DNA of 64,000 nt from Chloroflexi bacterium 54-19 (lineage in GTDB: Bacteria; Chloroflexota; Chloroflexia; Chloroheliales; Chloroheliaceae), in the NCBI GenBank assembly GCA_001898225.1, contig MKTJ01000058.1:190132-254131 (forward strand). The letters are read 5' to 3'. The position numbers were made by a program, and so were the translations under genes. The notes beneath the pieces are model-generated. The model ran no database searches and had not been told where the DNA came from. It worked only from the letters and a program-made list of their open reading frames with translations. Below, piece by piece: positions 16,299-25,801 of this stretch (position 1 is the first letter of the stretch; each line of letters opens with the position of its first letter).

Positions 16299-16562
16299 CT
16301 AGGTCCGTACGCGCTGGCCGGTAATCAAGCGGTAAGCCGCTATGACTACGATAGCGCCGATAATCGCAACAATCAAGGTGGTGAAGTTAAAGCCAGAGAT
16401 ATAATCCCCGCCTAACAGGATTCCAGCCAGGAAACCACCTACGAGAGCGCCGATGATGCCGATAATGATGTCGGCGAGGAGCCCACCGGCTCCGCTGCTC
16501 ATAATCATGTTCGCAATCCAGCCGGCCACCAGGCCAACCAGCAACCACGAAATTATACTCAT
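16299..16562 (-). CDS. GlsB/YeaQ/YmgE-family small membrane protein
   Basis: The 87-residue protein is almost wholly hydrophobic with three membrane segments and the glycine-rich 'GALVGGFLAGILLGG' typical of the transglycosylase-associated GlsB/YeaQ family. These proteins are often induced by stress, but their activity is unknown. The start has a good AAAGGAG site 7 nt upstream. It is transcribed alone. Confidence 0.9.
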   Translation of the reverse strand: MSIISWLLVGLVAGWIANMIMSSGAGGLLADIIIGIIGALVGGFLAGILLGGDYISGFNFTTLIVAIIGAIVVIAAYRLITGQRVRT

Positions 16563-16770
16563 CTCAATTCTCCTTTCACCAAGTCATTGAGGGCAACCCT
16601 TGAACTTGTGAACTCAGTGTCAGTTTTCTATATCCACTAAATTTCGCGGCTGCTTTTTTTGGTACTAAGCCGGGCCGCTTCTGCTTATTACTAAAGCATA
16701 GGCCGTGCCACAGTTGCCGGAAATATTGCGGTTTTTTTGAAGGAGTTTTAAAAATAAGTTAGCAGGGAAT

Positions 16771-18444
16771 TTACCCGGCCAGGGTTTTCTCGCCCGAAAG
16801 GCCGGGCGGCGCTGGCCGGGGTTCTTCTTTTGGGGTTTCCTGGTTAATATCGTCGTCTTCGTCCGGCGGCAAATCTTCCGAGGCGGGGGTTTTGAGCCAG
16901 ATGGTAAAGGTAGAACCCTGTCCAGGTGTGCTTTCCAGGCTAATCCGGCCCCCGTGCGCTTCCACGATATGTTTGACAATAGCCAATCCCAGGCCGCTCC
17001 CGCCACCCATCCCGGCGGTACTCTGGCGGCTGCGGGCTTTGTCTACCCGGTAGAAACGGTCAAAGACCAGGGCCTGGTCTCTTTCGGCGATGCCCGGCCC
17101 GTTGTCCTCTACCGTGACCCTGGCCCACTGCTTGCCCCGTACCAGCGAAAGGGTAATCTGGCCTTCTTCGGGGGTATATTTGATGGCGTTATCCACCAGG
17201 TTCAAAATAGCCCGTTTGAGCCGGTCCCGGTCGCCTTCGATAACTACCGGGTCGAAGTGGCCCAGCTTTAACTGCTGGTGGCGCTGGTCGGCCAGCACCC
17301 GCGTCTCCTTGAAAACTTCCAGGACAATATCGTCCAGCGGCAAAGAAGCCATTTCGACGGTCTGGCGGGCATCTGCCTGGGCCAGCAGCAGTAAATCCTG
17401 GACGAGGCGCTGCATGCGGGCACTTTCGCGCTCGATAGCCTGTAAAGATTCGGATTGGTTTTCGGGGTCGGGGTTGCGTTTGAGCAGGTCGACATTTCCC
17501 CGGATAACCGTCAGGGGCGTGCGGAGTTCGTGGGACGAGTCGGCGATAAATTGTTTTTGGGCCTTAAAGTTTTTGTCGAGCCGTTCGAGCATGGCGTTAA
17601 AAGCCCGGCCCAGGCGGCTGATTTCGTCGTTTGAGTAGGGGTCGGTCTTGATGCGTTCGTTCAGGTCGCCGTTAACACCAATCCGGTAGGCTGTCTCGGT
17701 GATTTCTTCGAGAGGCGCGAAGGTCCGGCGGGTGAACCACCAGCCGAAAACCGCCAGCAGACAGAAAGCCACTATCGCCAGGATGATAAACGGCCAGATT
17801 AAGCCGCTGACAATCGCGTCCGCTTCTTGCAGGCTGCGGACCACCTGGACAAACCCCCGGTTGTTGACCCGGTCGAGTTGCAGAGTATAGACCCGCGCCC
17901 GTTCTCCGGTGGTCAACTTGATATAGCTGAAGCCGGTGCCGTCTTTGATTTTATCGACCAGGGCCGCCTGGGTGGCTGGTTTGCTCATCACCTTTAACTC
18001 GGGGATACGGCTGAGGACGTTGCCCTGCGTATCCACCAGTTGCAAGTAAGTCAGGGCCGAGGCCAGGTCGTTCGGGTCGTTCATGTTTAGCGCCGGGTTT
18101 TCGGGCATGGGCGTAGTGCCAGGGTTGGCCCCCGGACTGGCACCTGGATTGGTCCCTGGTGTTGTCCCATAGGAATTTTTGGTGGGCTGGCCGCTCGGCT
18201 GGCCGCTTCCGCCATAAGTCCTGGTGAACTGGTCGAGGTCTTTGAGGCTAAACCCGCTATGCGCTAAAAAAGCCTGGGCCTGTTCGGCCCGGCTTTTCAG
18301 GTCGGCGTCAACGCCGCTTTCGAGATTGTTGATAACTGAGCGGTAGACGATGCCCATAAAGGCCACCATGGTTACAAAAACCACCACCGCGTAAACCAGG
18401 GTTAACTTGAATCGTATGGAACTGTGGAAAAAGACCCTCGACAT
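16771..18444 (-). CDS. Sensor histidine kinase (HAMP, HisKA, HATPase)
   Basis: The 557-residue protein has a first membrane segment at about residues 10-33. A periplasmic sensor region with a Pro/Gly/Thr-rich repeat stretch ('GTNPGASPGANPGTTP') follows, then a second membrane segment near 220-243, a HAMP linker, the phospho-acceptor His in 'DSSHELRTPLTVI' (about residue 304), and the ATP-binding boxes 'NLVDNAIKYTP', 'VEDNGPGI' and 'GGGSGLGLAIVKHI'. All kinase motifs are intact. Its start codon overlaps the stop of the response regulator gene (ATGA), so the two form one operon. A Pro/Glu-rich tail of about 35 residues follows the ATPase domain. Confidence 0.94.
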   Translation of the reverse strand: MSRVFFHSSIRFKLTLVYAVVVFVTMVAFMGIVYRSVINNLESGVDADLKSRAEQAQAFLAHSGFSLKDLDQFTRTYGGSGQPSGQPTKNSYGTTPGTNPGASPGANPGTTPMPENPALNMNDPNDLASALTYLQLVDTQGNVLSRIPELKVMSKPATQAALVDKIKDGTGFSYIKLTTGERARVYTLQLDRVNNRGFVQVVRSLQEADAIVSGLIWPFIILAIVAFCLLAVFGWWFTRRTFAPLEEITETAYRIGVNGDLNERIKTDPYSNDEISRLGRAFNAMLERLDKNFKAQKQFIADSSHELRTPLTVIRGNVDLLKRNPDPENQSESLQAIERESARMQRLVQDLLLLAQADARQTVEMASLPLDDIVLEVFKETRVLADQRHQQLKLGHFDPVVIEGDRDRLKRAILNLVDNAIKYTPEEGQITLSLVRGKQWARVTVEDNGPGIAERDQALVFDRFYRVDKARSRQSTAGMGGGSGLGLAIVKHIVEAHGGRISLESTPGQGSTFTIWLKTPASEDLPPDEDDDINQETPKEEPRPAPPGLSGEKTLAG

Positions 18445-19148
18445 CAGGCTTGAGTGACCTCATCGGGCTGGACCGCTGGTTCGGGTTCCCGTAACACATA
18501 GCCCACGCCCCGGACGGTGTGAATCAATTTGGTCCGGCTGTTGGTTTCCAGCTTACTCCTCAAATAGCGAACGTAGACCTCAATTATATTCGATTCCCCG
18601 CCAAAGTCATAGCCCCAAACTTTGTCATAGATAAATTCACGGTTGAGGACCTGGCGCGGGTGCTGCAAAAAGAGCATTAACAGTTCGAATTCTTTACTGG
18701 TAAGCTCGATTAGCTGGCCGTTGCGCCGGACTTCGTGGGTCGCGGTATTCAGGGTCAGGTCGGAGAACTGTAAAAGCTGGGCTTCACCTGGGAGTTTGCG
18801 GCGCAGGTGGGCCCGGATACGCGCCAGCAATTCATCAAAGACAAAAGGCTTGACGATATAATCGTCGGCCCCGGCGTCAAGCCCGGCCACTTTATCGGTT
18901 ACGGCATCCTTGGCGGTCAGCATCAGGACGGGGGTGTCGCGCAGTTTTCGCATCTCGCGGGCGACCTCGATACCGTCAATTCCCGGCATCATCACGTCCA
19001 GCAACACCAGGTCGGGGGCGCTTTCCCGGAAACGGGCGATGGCCTTCTCGCCGGTCTCGGCGGTTTCGACCTCGTAACCCTCGAATTTCAAACCCCGGCT
19101 GAGTAAGTTCAAAATTTCGGGATCGTCATCTACGGCTAAAATTCTCAT
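18444..19148 (-). CDS. OmpR/PhoB-type response regulator
   Basis: The 234-residue protein has an N-terminal receiver domain with the acidic pocket 'VDDD' (residues 6-9), the phosphorylated Asp in '[10 protein letters not shown]' (Asp51) and Lys in 'DYIVKPF' near 101. A C-terminal winged-helix DNA-binding domain follows ('[22 protein letters not shown]'). It precedes its kinase partner and is translationally coupled to it. Confidence 0.95.
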   Translation of the reverse strand: MRILAVDDDPEILNLLSRGLKFEGYEVETAETGEKAIARFRESAPDLVLLDVMMPGIDGIEVAREMRKLRDTPVLMLTAKDAVTDKVAGLDAGADDYIVKPFVFDELLARIRAHLRRKLPGEAQLLQFSDLTLNTATHEVRRNGQLIELTSKEFELLMLFLQHPRQVLNREFIYDKVWGYDFGGESNIIEVYVRYLRSKLETNSRTKLIHTVRGVGYVLREPEPAVQPDEVTQA

Positions 19149-19273
19149 AATATTATTCCTGGTAAATATTCCTTGCTAAATTTAAAAGGTACGTTAAGCA
19201 GGGGCTTCAAAACCCGGTCCTCATGTAATACGAATTTTTAGGGGTCTCGGTTTCAGAGTCGGCAAAAGCTCGG

Positions 19274-19747
19274 TTATTGGGGCGGCCAGACCACCCGCCA
19301 GCCGTTATCCTGCTGCAAGAGGACCAGCGATTCGAAAAGCGGCATTTTGCGGTTGTCCTGGGTGGTGACCTCGACCTCGTAGGCCACGCTGGCCCGCTTT
19401 CCGACAATATTCGGCGGTTGGACCTTTACAATGTCGGTGCGAGTTATCCCGGCCTCGGTCCTGGCCCTGGTCAGGCGGTCTACAAACTGGCTGCGGCTGA
19501 CTTTTAGCTGCGAGTCGCTCGACAACAAATCGTAGGCCGAGGTGTAGGCCGAGTCGCGGATATTTTCCAGGTAACGCTGGGCCACATCGGCGGGGGGAGC
19601 GGTATCGCCACAGGCGGTTAGGAGCAGGGGTAAGCCTAAAAGCCCGGCCACCAGGGCTAACCCGGCCAGCTTCTGGCGGGGGTTGAAAATGAGTTTTAAC
19701 AAAGCAATTTTGCAAAGATAATTGAGAAGTAATCTAAAAAAGCGCAA
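19274..19747 (-). CDS. Small lipoprotein, third gene of the pseudophosphatase operon
   Basis: The product has a hydrophobic leader ending in a lipobox 'LLLTACGD', so it should be a membrane-anchored lipoprotein. The mature part of about 115 residues ('PADVAQRYLENIRDSAYTSAYDLLSSDSQ...GWRVVWPPQ') resembles DUF4878/NTF2-like lipoproteins. The start is uncertain: the frame is open far into the upstream gene, and I chose TTG at 19747 because the AAGG just after the upstream stop gives a ribosome site. TTG at 19702 is an alternative. The gene follows the 19758-20714 gene by 10 bp. Confidence 0.65.
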   Translation of the reverse strand: MRFFRLLLNYLCKIALLKLIFNPRQKLAGLALVAGLLGLPLLLTACGDTAPPADVAQRYLENIRDSAYTSAYDLLSSDSQLKVSRSQFVDRLTRARTEAGITRTDIVKVQPPNIVGKRASVAYEVEVTTQDNRKMPLFESLVLLQQDNGWRVVWPPQ

Positions 19748-19757
19748 AGCCCCAACC

Positions 19758-20714
19758 TTATTTATCAGTCTTAGTGGCCGGTTGGCCCAGCGCCCAGCCG
19801 GGCGCACCCAGTAAAATGTCTTCGGGCCGGAAACCAATCCAGCCGTCGTGGTTGTAATCTTTCTGGCTGAGCATTTCGGCGACCCGCCCGGTGAAATCGG
19901 TCCGGGCAAGGCGCTGGTTGTACTCAGGTTCCCCCAGGTAATCTACGGCCAGGCCGAGCGCAATCTGGGAGGCGTTCGGGTAGCGGGGGCTGCCAATAAA
20001 GGCGTCAAGGTCACCCTGGCTGTCCAGCCGGTCGGCAATTTCTTTTTGAAGCGCGAAAACCTTGTCGCCATCCTCGGTTTTGATGGTGGGCGGTCCTTCC
20101 GCGATAAGCGGGACGGCGTAATCGAACATGACACCGTTGAGCGAAAGCAGCATATGGCCCCAGTTGGTCTGGGCCGGGAGCAGTCCCGCGCCCTGTCCGG
20201 GGTCCTGGCGCAGGTTCAGGCTGATGTTTAGCTGGCCGTTACCGCCGGGGTTGACAAAACGGTCCGGCACCGGGCTGAGCCAGGGCGGCGTGGCGAAAAG
20301 CCTGCCGCGGACTCCACCGCCGAGATTGAGGGTAAAAGTCTTGGTGAGCGGTCTGCTATCCTCGAATTTAAGGAGGCCCAGGCTGACCATGTCGAAGGCG
20401 GGAGTATCGCTGGTGAAAATCGGTTCTTGGAGACCGTTCCAGTCGAGCGAGGCAGGGGCTGCCGGGAAAAGCAGCCGGAGCGATTCGGAAAGATAGTCGC
20501 TGGTCGCGCCATCGGGGGCCTGGCCGGGTTGGGTGGACGGTGTGGCCTGGGGCGTCGTTGAAATGGTCGCTGTAGGCGGGGTGGTGGTCGGGTCGCTCTG
20601 GGCCTGGATCGCGCCGGGCAACCCTAAAATCGCTACTAAAGCCAGTAGCGCTGCACCGAACCCGGCCCAGGCTCTGACTTTCCGGCGAATTTTAGTTGAT
20701 GAGTTCAAAGGCAT
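19758..20714 (-). CDS. Secreted protein with EF-hand/dockerin-like calcium loop
   Basis: The 318-residue protein has a signal peptide (hydrophobic residues about 15-38, cleavage near 'AIQAQS') and a Thr/Pro-rich spacer to about residue 65. The central region contains 'GGGVRGRLFATPPWLSPVPDRFVNPGG', which I do not recognise. Near the C-terminus 'KDYNHDGWIGFRPEDILLG' has the D-x-N-x-D-G-x-I spacing of an EF-hand or dockerin repeat. Only one such loop is present. Its ATG overlaps the upstream stop by one base (TAATG), so it is coupled to the 966-residue membrane protein. Confidence 0.7.
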   Translation of the reverse strand: MPLNSSTKIRRKVRAWAGFGAALLALVAILGLPGAIQAQSDPTTTPPTATISTTPQATPSTQPGQAPDGATSDYLSESLRLLFPAAPASLDWNGLQEPIFTSDTPAFDMVSLGLLKFEDSRPLTKTFTLNLGGGVRGRLFATPPWLSPVPDRFVNPGGNGQLNISLNLRQDPGQGAGLLPAQTNWGHMLLSLNGVMFDYAVPLIAEGPPTIKTEDGDKVFALQKEIADRLDSQGDLDAFIGSPRYPNASQIALGLAVDYLGEPEYNQRLARTDFTGRVAEMLSQKDYNHDGWIGFRPEDILLGAPGWALGQPATKTDK

Positions 20715-23614
20715 TAAGGTTTGGTGGTCGGTTGGGTAGAGATAACCGTCACGTTTGCGCCCGCGCCGGGTGTAGTTGCCACCTGGGTCTGGGCCGCGTT
20801 CAGGTTGCCGGGGGTAGTCGGCGGCGCGGAAGGCGCCTCGGTCAGGTTATAGACGTAAACCTTCTGGGCGCTGATGAGATAGACCTTTTTATTGGCTTCG
20901 TCTACGGCCAGGTCCTTAACCCCGGTAAACTCGGTATTTCCCTCGGCGGACTGGAACTGCTGGATATACGCCCCGTTTGATTTGCCGAATTGCAACACCC
21001 GGTTTTCGCTGTCCAGGACGAAAATAAAGGGGTAATCCAGGCTGCCCACGTAGAGCAAGTACGGGTTGTTCAGGGGCGGTCCGAGCCGGGCGTCTTTGGT
21101 CAGGTCGTACTCACGGACGACCTCGCCCTTGGGATTGCCGTTAGGCCGGGCCATCTGGTAGACGTGGCCTGCGCTGTTCAGGGCAAAGACCGTCCCGTCA
21201 ATCGCGAACCCGCCCGCTTTGTCCAGGTTGAGATTGGCTATCAGGTTCGGGTTGACCCACTCGTCCGGTTTGGCGGCGTAATTCCCGGCGTTGTATTTCA
21301 AAATCTGGCCGGTGCCGGTCCCTATCAGGTAGAGATTTCCTTCATATGAGGCGGCCTGAAGCTTGCCTTTGGGTGAACCGCCAAGGGCCTGGGCGACCCA
21401 GCTATTACTACCCTGGTTGAAAATCCAGACCTGGTTGGCGTCGTCCAGCACCATCAGGCCATCGGGGCGGCCCACCATCGTCACCGGCTTGCCAAAGGTG
21501 CTGTTCCCGGCTTTGTCGCCGGTCTTCAAAATCGGTTTGACCGCGCCCAGGACATCGGCGCTGTATATGATGTTCTGGCCCGTATCCATCAGGTAGAGCA
21601 GGTCGCCTTTGGGTGAAATGACGGCCTTGCTCAGATTGACATTCGGCCCCTGGGTTGCCAGGTCGAGCGCCACCCGTAAATCTAGCGGAATGGTTACTTT
21701 ATTGACCGTGTTGAGCGTTTGTCTGACGGCGTTAACGGCGGGCTGGATGGTTTCCAGGTCAGGCTTTTCCTTGCGGGCCTGGGCCAGCAGGTCGTTGGCC
21801 TGGTTGAGCAGGTCGCGGGCCCCGTTCGGGTTGGTTTCGATAAAAGTAACCGCGCTGGTCCGCTTGGCGTCGGCCTGGGTGACCAGTTGACGGGCCTTGG
21901 ATTCGCTGCCGACAATCGAGCCGCCGGAGACCGACAGAATCAGCAGCACCACGGCAAGCCCCATCACGAGACCGATGCCGCCCATAATCAGCGAACGATC
22001 CCGCAGACTCATGTTGTTGAAAGACCATTTTTGCCTGGCCGGGGGACCGTAGCCGTCGCCGCTGACCATATCGAAATAAGGGTTATCGAGCGGTTCGGCG
22101 CTGACCGTACCCTTGGGCTCGACAGTCTTCTTGCTGCGCCGCCGCTTGTTCAGGTCAACCGGCTCGTCGACTTCATCCGGGGAGGGCGTTTCGGGCAGCG
22201 GGGCGCGGTAACTCTGGACGTAAGGGCGGGTTGGCCGGGTCGTAAAAGCTTTTGCGGTAATCGGCGGCGTATGCAGGTTCTGGTCCTGTGAAGCGTCCGT
22301 ATAAGAAAACTTGCGCATCCCGGAAGGGGTCATGGTGTTATCCCCACCCAGGCGCGAGGTGAAAGCCTTTGGTTTTACCGGGCCAGGTGAAGTGATGACC
22401 TCGTCCGACCCCGCGATGGTGGGCGATTCGGGGGTCGGGTTGAGCGAGCGGCCTTTAAGAAAGGCGGGCCGGTTCAAATCGTCGCTTTCCCGGTGCAGCC
22501 AGGAACCGCTATCGGGGTCTTTGGTTGCCAGGGGGTCGTTTTCCTCGCTCTCGCCGAGGCTGGCCGGTTGGGCAGGCATAATGAGCGGTTTGGTGGAGCG
22601 TTTACCCGCTTCGATGGGCGTAACTTCGGCCACAGGCGCGGGCGCGTGTTCGGTCAGGTAATCGTCGGTTTCGCCGGGTCTGGCGTTGGGGCGCGGTCCG
22701 GTCGGATTCAGGCGGGCGGCCAGCATACCGACAGCACCGGCCATATTTTCGGCGGCCCCCTTCCAGCCGTTATCGGTCTGGCGTTCGGTATAAGGCCGGG
22801 CCCCGATTTCTTCGCGGGCCCCGATGATTATCGCGTAGCCGTCGTTAAGGTTTTGCTTGCGCGAATATTCCGATAGATTTATGAGCGCGCCCCGGCTGTC
22901 CGGCTGGTCGAGAATCCAGAGCAGGCTTTCTTCGTTCAGGACGCGGGTATAACTGGCCGAGCAGAGCATGAAAAGGTCGCCCGGCTCGAATAAATTGCGG
23001 GTCAGGATAGGGTCAATGGTGGTATAGCGGCCCAGGGCAGGCAGGCTGGTGCTGCGTGGCATGGGCAGAGTTGCCTGGGGGTCGGTATCCTGCCGTTTGA
23101 GGCTGGTGGCAGTTGCACTGGTGCGACCGCCGGTTAGCTGGTCGGTCGAGCGGTTGGCCTGGGCCAGCAAGGCGGCAGCGGGCAAAGTCTTGAGTTCGCC
23201 CTGGTGATAGAGATAGGCCCTGGTCGGTAGCATCTGGCCGGAATAGACTTCGTTACCCCGCACCAGGGCGACGGTCAGGCCGACTCCCCGCCGTTCCGGC
23301 GGCAGGAGGGCGCTATTGTAGTTAAAAACCAGTTGGTTGGCTTTTTCGAGGGCGTGTTTGAGCGCGCCGGTAATGGAAGTGTTGGTGGTGTTATAAAAGT
23401 CGTGGAGGATGGTTTCCTGGACTTCTTTACATAAATCAATATCACCGGAACGAGTCTTTCCGGCGGCCATGTTTTCGGTTTCGGTTATGATGTAGAGCGT
23501 GCCGCGTTTTTGCAGGACCGGGGGAGGGATGATTTGTTCAGCGTCTACCAGGCAATCACCCCGGTCGCGGCGCACGCCATTACTCAGCTCTAACTGGTTG
23601 GCTACAATATACAT
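20714..23614 (-). CDS. Membrane protein with inactive PPM-like phosphatase domain and extracellular propeller
   Basis: The 966-residue protein starts with about 290 residues laid out like a PP2C/PPM phosphatase ('GVGLTVALVRGNEVYSGQMLPTRAYLY', then 'FEPGDLFMLCSASYTRVL' and 'LNDGYAIIIGA'). Every metal-binding Asp motif is altered: DG, GDSR and CSDGL are replaced and DN is changed. It is therefore a pseudophosphatase. A Pro-rich acidic spacer runs to about residue 545, where one membrane segment ('GLVMGLAVVLLILSVSGG') occurs. The outer part has a helical hairpin with 'ARDLLNQANDLLAQARKEKPD' and then an NHL/WD-like propeller with repeated 'LYLIGTGTGQILKYN'-type blades. It heads a three-gene operon and may carry a signal across the membrane; that role is inference. 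Confidence 0.72.
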   Translation of the reverse strand: MYIVANQLELSNGVRRDRGDCLVDAEQIIPPPVLQKRGTLYIITETENMAAGKTRSGDIDLCKEVQETILHDFYNTTNTSITGALKHALEKANQLVFNYNSALLPPERRGVGLTVALVRGNEVYSGQMLPTRAYLYHQGELKTLPAAALLAQANRSTDQLTGGRTSATATSLKRQDTDPQATLPMPRSTSLPALGRYTTIDPILTRNLFEPGDLFMLCSASYTRVLNEESLLWILDQPDSRGALINLSEYSRKQNLNDGYAIIIGAREEIGARPYTERQTDNGWKGAAENMAGAVGMLAARLNPTGPRPNARPGETDDYLTEHAPAPVAEVTPIEAGKRSTKPLIMPAQPASLGESEENDPLATKDPDSGSWLHRESDDLNRPAFLKGRSLNPTPESPTIAGSDEVITSPGPVKPKAFTSRLGGDNTMTPSGMRKFSYTDASQDQNLHTPPITAKAFTTRPTRPYVQSYRAPLPETPSPDEVDEPVDLNKRRRSKKTVEPKGTVSAEPLDNPYFDMVSGDGYGPPARQKWSFNNMSLRDRSLIMGGIGLVMGLAVVLLILSVSGGSIVGSESKARQLVTQADAKRTSAVTFIETNPNGARDLLNQANDLLAQARKEKPDLETIQPAVNAVRQTLNTVNKVTIPLDLRVALDLATQGPNVNLSKAVISPKGDLLYLMDTGQNIIYSADVLGAVKPILKTGDKAGNSTFGKPVTMVGRPDGLMVLDDANQVWIFNQGSNSWVAQALGGSPKGKLQAASYEGNLYLIGTGTGQILKYNAGNYAAKPDEWVNPNLIANLNLDKAGGFAIDGTVFALNSAGHVYQMARPNGNPKGEVVREYDLTKDARLGPPLNNPYLLYVGSLDYPFIFVLDSENRVLQFGKSNGAYIQQFQSAEGNTEFTGVKDLAVDEANKKVYLISAQKVYVYNLTEAPSAPPTTPGNLNAAQTQVATTPGAGANVTVISTQPTTKP

Positions 23615-23842
23615 AGCTTTACCCCTGAGGATAAGATGGCTAGTTGATTTAGGTTGGGCAATTATAACCCATAGGGAGTTTCTTTGTCTATCATCGGGAG
23701 AGGTTCGGAGGACAGCCCCACCTTAGAAACATATCCCCATTGTGGAAAAATGGTATACAACTTTCGGTTTGAGCCTGGAAAGGCTTTCAGATAAGAGAAA
23801 ATCGGACTTATTGTAACAGTTTCAAGCGATAGCCCAAAAGTA

Positions 23843-23880
23843 AAAAAGCCAGGGACCTTGCTTTACACAGGGTCCCCGGC
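23843..23880 (-). terminator. Terminator of the Flp pilin gene
   Basis: On the minus strand GCCGGGGACC pairs with GGTCCCTGGC around the loop 23859-23870 and is followed by TTTTTT. It is 28 nt beyond the pilin stop codon. Confidence 0.8.
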
Positions 23881-23907
23881 CTTTATAATAATTATTGCGA
23901 AAAAAGA

Positions 23908-24117
23908 TTAGCTAAAGCCTTTAGTCACGGCGCTGAACATGCTGCCGAGTTGTGGGCCTAAATAGGCGAGTATGACCACCACCACGATAACTACAAAAAG
24001 TAGGATAAGTGCGTATTCAACTAACCCCTGACCTTCCGTTGTCTTTGCGTGGGCTGGTCTTACTCTCGGCCACAACATGGCCCAGAGGCTACTCCACCAG
24101 CTTTCCAGGTTTTTCAA
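23908..24117 (-). CDS. Flp-type pilin subunit
   Basis: The 69-residue protein has the type IVb (Flp/Fap) prepilin arrangement: a leader ending in a Gly, then 'GQGLVEYALILLFVVIVVVVIL' as the hydrophobic assembly helix with Glu at its fifth position. The mature pilin is only about 40 residues. The start is TTG at 24117 with a strong GGAGG 7 nt upstream. The leader of about 29 residues is long for this family. No tad/cpa assembly genes are in the window. Confidence 0.85.
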   Translation of the reverse strand: MKNLESWWSSLWAMLWPRVRPAHAKTTEGQGLVEYALILLFVVIVVVVILAYLGPQLGSMFSAVTKGFS

Positions 24118-24397
24118 GGTACGTCCTCCTGCCTGTTTCTATAAATTGTCTCCCTATTTCAGGGAAACCAAAAACGCTGGTATATTACCGACCAGTCTCA
24201 GTGTATAATCAGGAGAGCTTGCACAGAAGGTCAGAAAATTCAAGCAGTTTGAATCGTCTAACATTAATAAAGTATATATGCTTTTAATGTAATAAACAAG
24301 CACTTGGGACTAAAGTACTACCGCGGCTTGCAAGTTTTTTAAGGCGGGTTATGATAAGTTACCAGTAGTTCAAACCGTTAAGCAGAAAGTAAGTGTG

Positions 24398-25801
24398 ATG
24401 TCTGAAACTTCCGCGCCTATCCAGACTGATACTCCGGGTTCCGACTTCCCCGCCCGCCTGGCCGGGGTGGATACATGGCTTCAACGGGAAGCGGCCTTCT
24501 GGCTGAAAAAGGCCGGGGACGAACAGGGTCTGCTGGCGGAAGCTCGCGCGGACGGCTGGCAACTCAAACAATGGGGGAAAAGTGTTTTCGGGCAGGTCGG
24601 GAATGGTCCGGGCCGCTTGCTGGTCTATCTTCCGCCGGGTCGGGCGAGCGCGGTCAACCTCGCGGCTTTAATGGCGGCCACCCAGTCCTGGCAGACTACC
24701 GGCGATTTACCCCTGACCCTCAAGTTTTTATATGGGCCGGTGGAAGAAGCTTTGCTGGCCGGGCACAGCGAAGACCTGGCGGCAGACGCGATTATCTACG
24801 TCAGGGGCGATTACCGGCGGGGCCGTCCCCTGGTAAGCCTGGGTGTTAAAGGCTTGTTGGAAGTGGAATTGCGGGTCAAGACCATGTCCAAAGATGCTCC
24901 CAGCGCCTATAGCGAGGTAATGCCCGGCGCTTCCTGGCTGCTGGTCCAGGCTATTACGGCCCTAAAGAGCGAAAGCCTGGAAGTGCAAATCGAGGATTTC
25001 GAAGAAGGGTTGTCCCCGCTCCCGTTCGAAGAAAGCCAGGCCCTGCGCAAAGCTCTCCCCGATTTCAAGCCCGAACTGGCCCAACGCCTGCGTGATTACG
25101 GTCTGAATGAATATATTTTTAACCTGAACGACTGGCTGGTCTTACAGACCCAGTATATGGTGCCCACGGTTAATGTTTCGGCCCTGGAATGCGGCAGTTT
25201 TGATACTTCAGGCCGATTGAAGCTCCCGGCAACGGCCCGCGCCCGGCTCGATTTTCTGCTGGTGCCTTACCAGGACCCCGCCCAGGTCTTTGAAAAGCTC
25301 CGGCAGCACCTTCTGACCAGAGAATTTGGGCCGCAGCTTGAAATTATCCAGCTACCGGGGGCATTCCGCCCCAGCCATACCCCCCTGACGGCCCGGTTCG
25401 TCCAGGATGTGCTGGCCGCCGGGGAGGCTATAGGGGCGCCACCCCTGGTAGCGCCAATTGGCCTTTTCAGTGGTCCGCTGGCAGCCTTGAAGGAAGCGGC
25501 GGGCAATCCCCCCGCCCTCTGTTTTGGCCTGGGACGCAGCCGGGTCAGCCGGGCCGATTTCACGACCCAGGCCCGCTGGCTGGCCCATCTCTTTCCCCTG
25601 GTGCTTAGCGGGGACGCCGCCATGTTCGAAATTTATCCCGACCGGCCCGCGCCTGCCGCCAAAAAGCTGACCGAGCCGCCCGACACGCCCGATTTAACAG
25701 ATCTTTCACAACTTATCCCGGACTTCCCGGAATTGGACCTGCCTGATGAGCCGTTTGGTTCCCTCACCGAAAACGAATCTGGCAACTCCGGCCAGTCCTG
25801 A
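24398..25801 (+). CDS. M20-peptidase-like protein lacking the catalytic segment
   Basis: The 467-residue protein aligns by eye with the M20 family. 'LPLTLKFLYGPVEEALLAG' matches the strand carrying the E-E pair, and 'LGVKGLLEVELRVKT' to 'WLLVQAITALKSE' matches the dimerisation domain. The 'GHxDxVP' and 'GRGxxDdKG' segments that hold the first metal ligands are missing; the frame reads 'LLVYLPPGRASAVNLAALMAA' in their place. It is thus probably a pseudoenzyme or a distant relative with another role. ATG 24398 is preferred over the GTG one codon earlier. It overlaps the next gene by 56 nt. I would not assign a substrate. Confidence 0.65.
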   Translation: MSETSAPIQTDTPGSDFPARLAGVDTWLQREAAFWLKKAGDEQGLLAEARADGWQLKQWGKSVFGQVGNGPGRLLVYLPPGRASAVNLAALMAATQSWQTTGDLPLTLKFLYGPVEEALLAGHSEDLAADAIIYVRGDYRRGRPLVSLGVKGLLEVELRVKTMSKDAPSAYSEVMPGASWLLVQAITALKSESLEVQIEDFEEGLSPLPFEESQALRKALPDFKPELAQRLRDYGLNEYIFNLNDWLVLQTQYMVPTVNVSALECGSFDTSGRLKLPATARARLDFLLVPYQDPAQVFEKLRQHLLTREFGPQLEIIQLPGAFRPSHTPLTARFVQDVLAAGEAIGAPPLVAPIGLFSGPLAALKEAAGNPPALCFGLGRSRVSRADFTTQARWLAHLFPLVLSGDAAMFEIYPDRPAPAAKKLTEPPDTPDLTDLSQLIPDFPELDLPDEPFGSLTENESGNSGQS

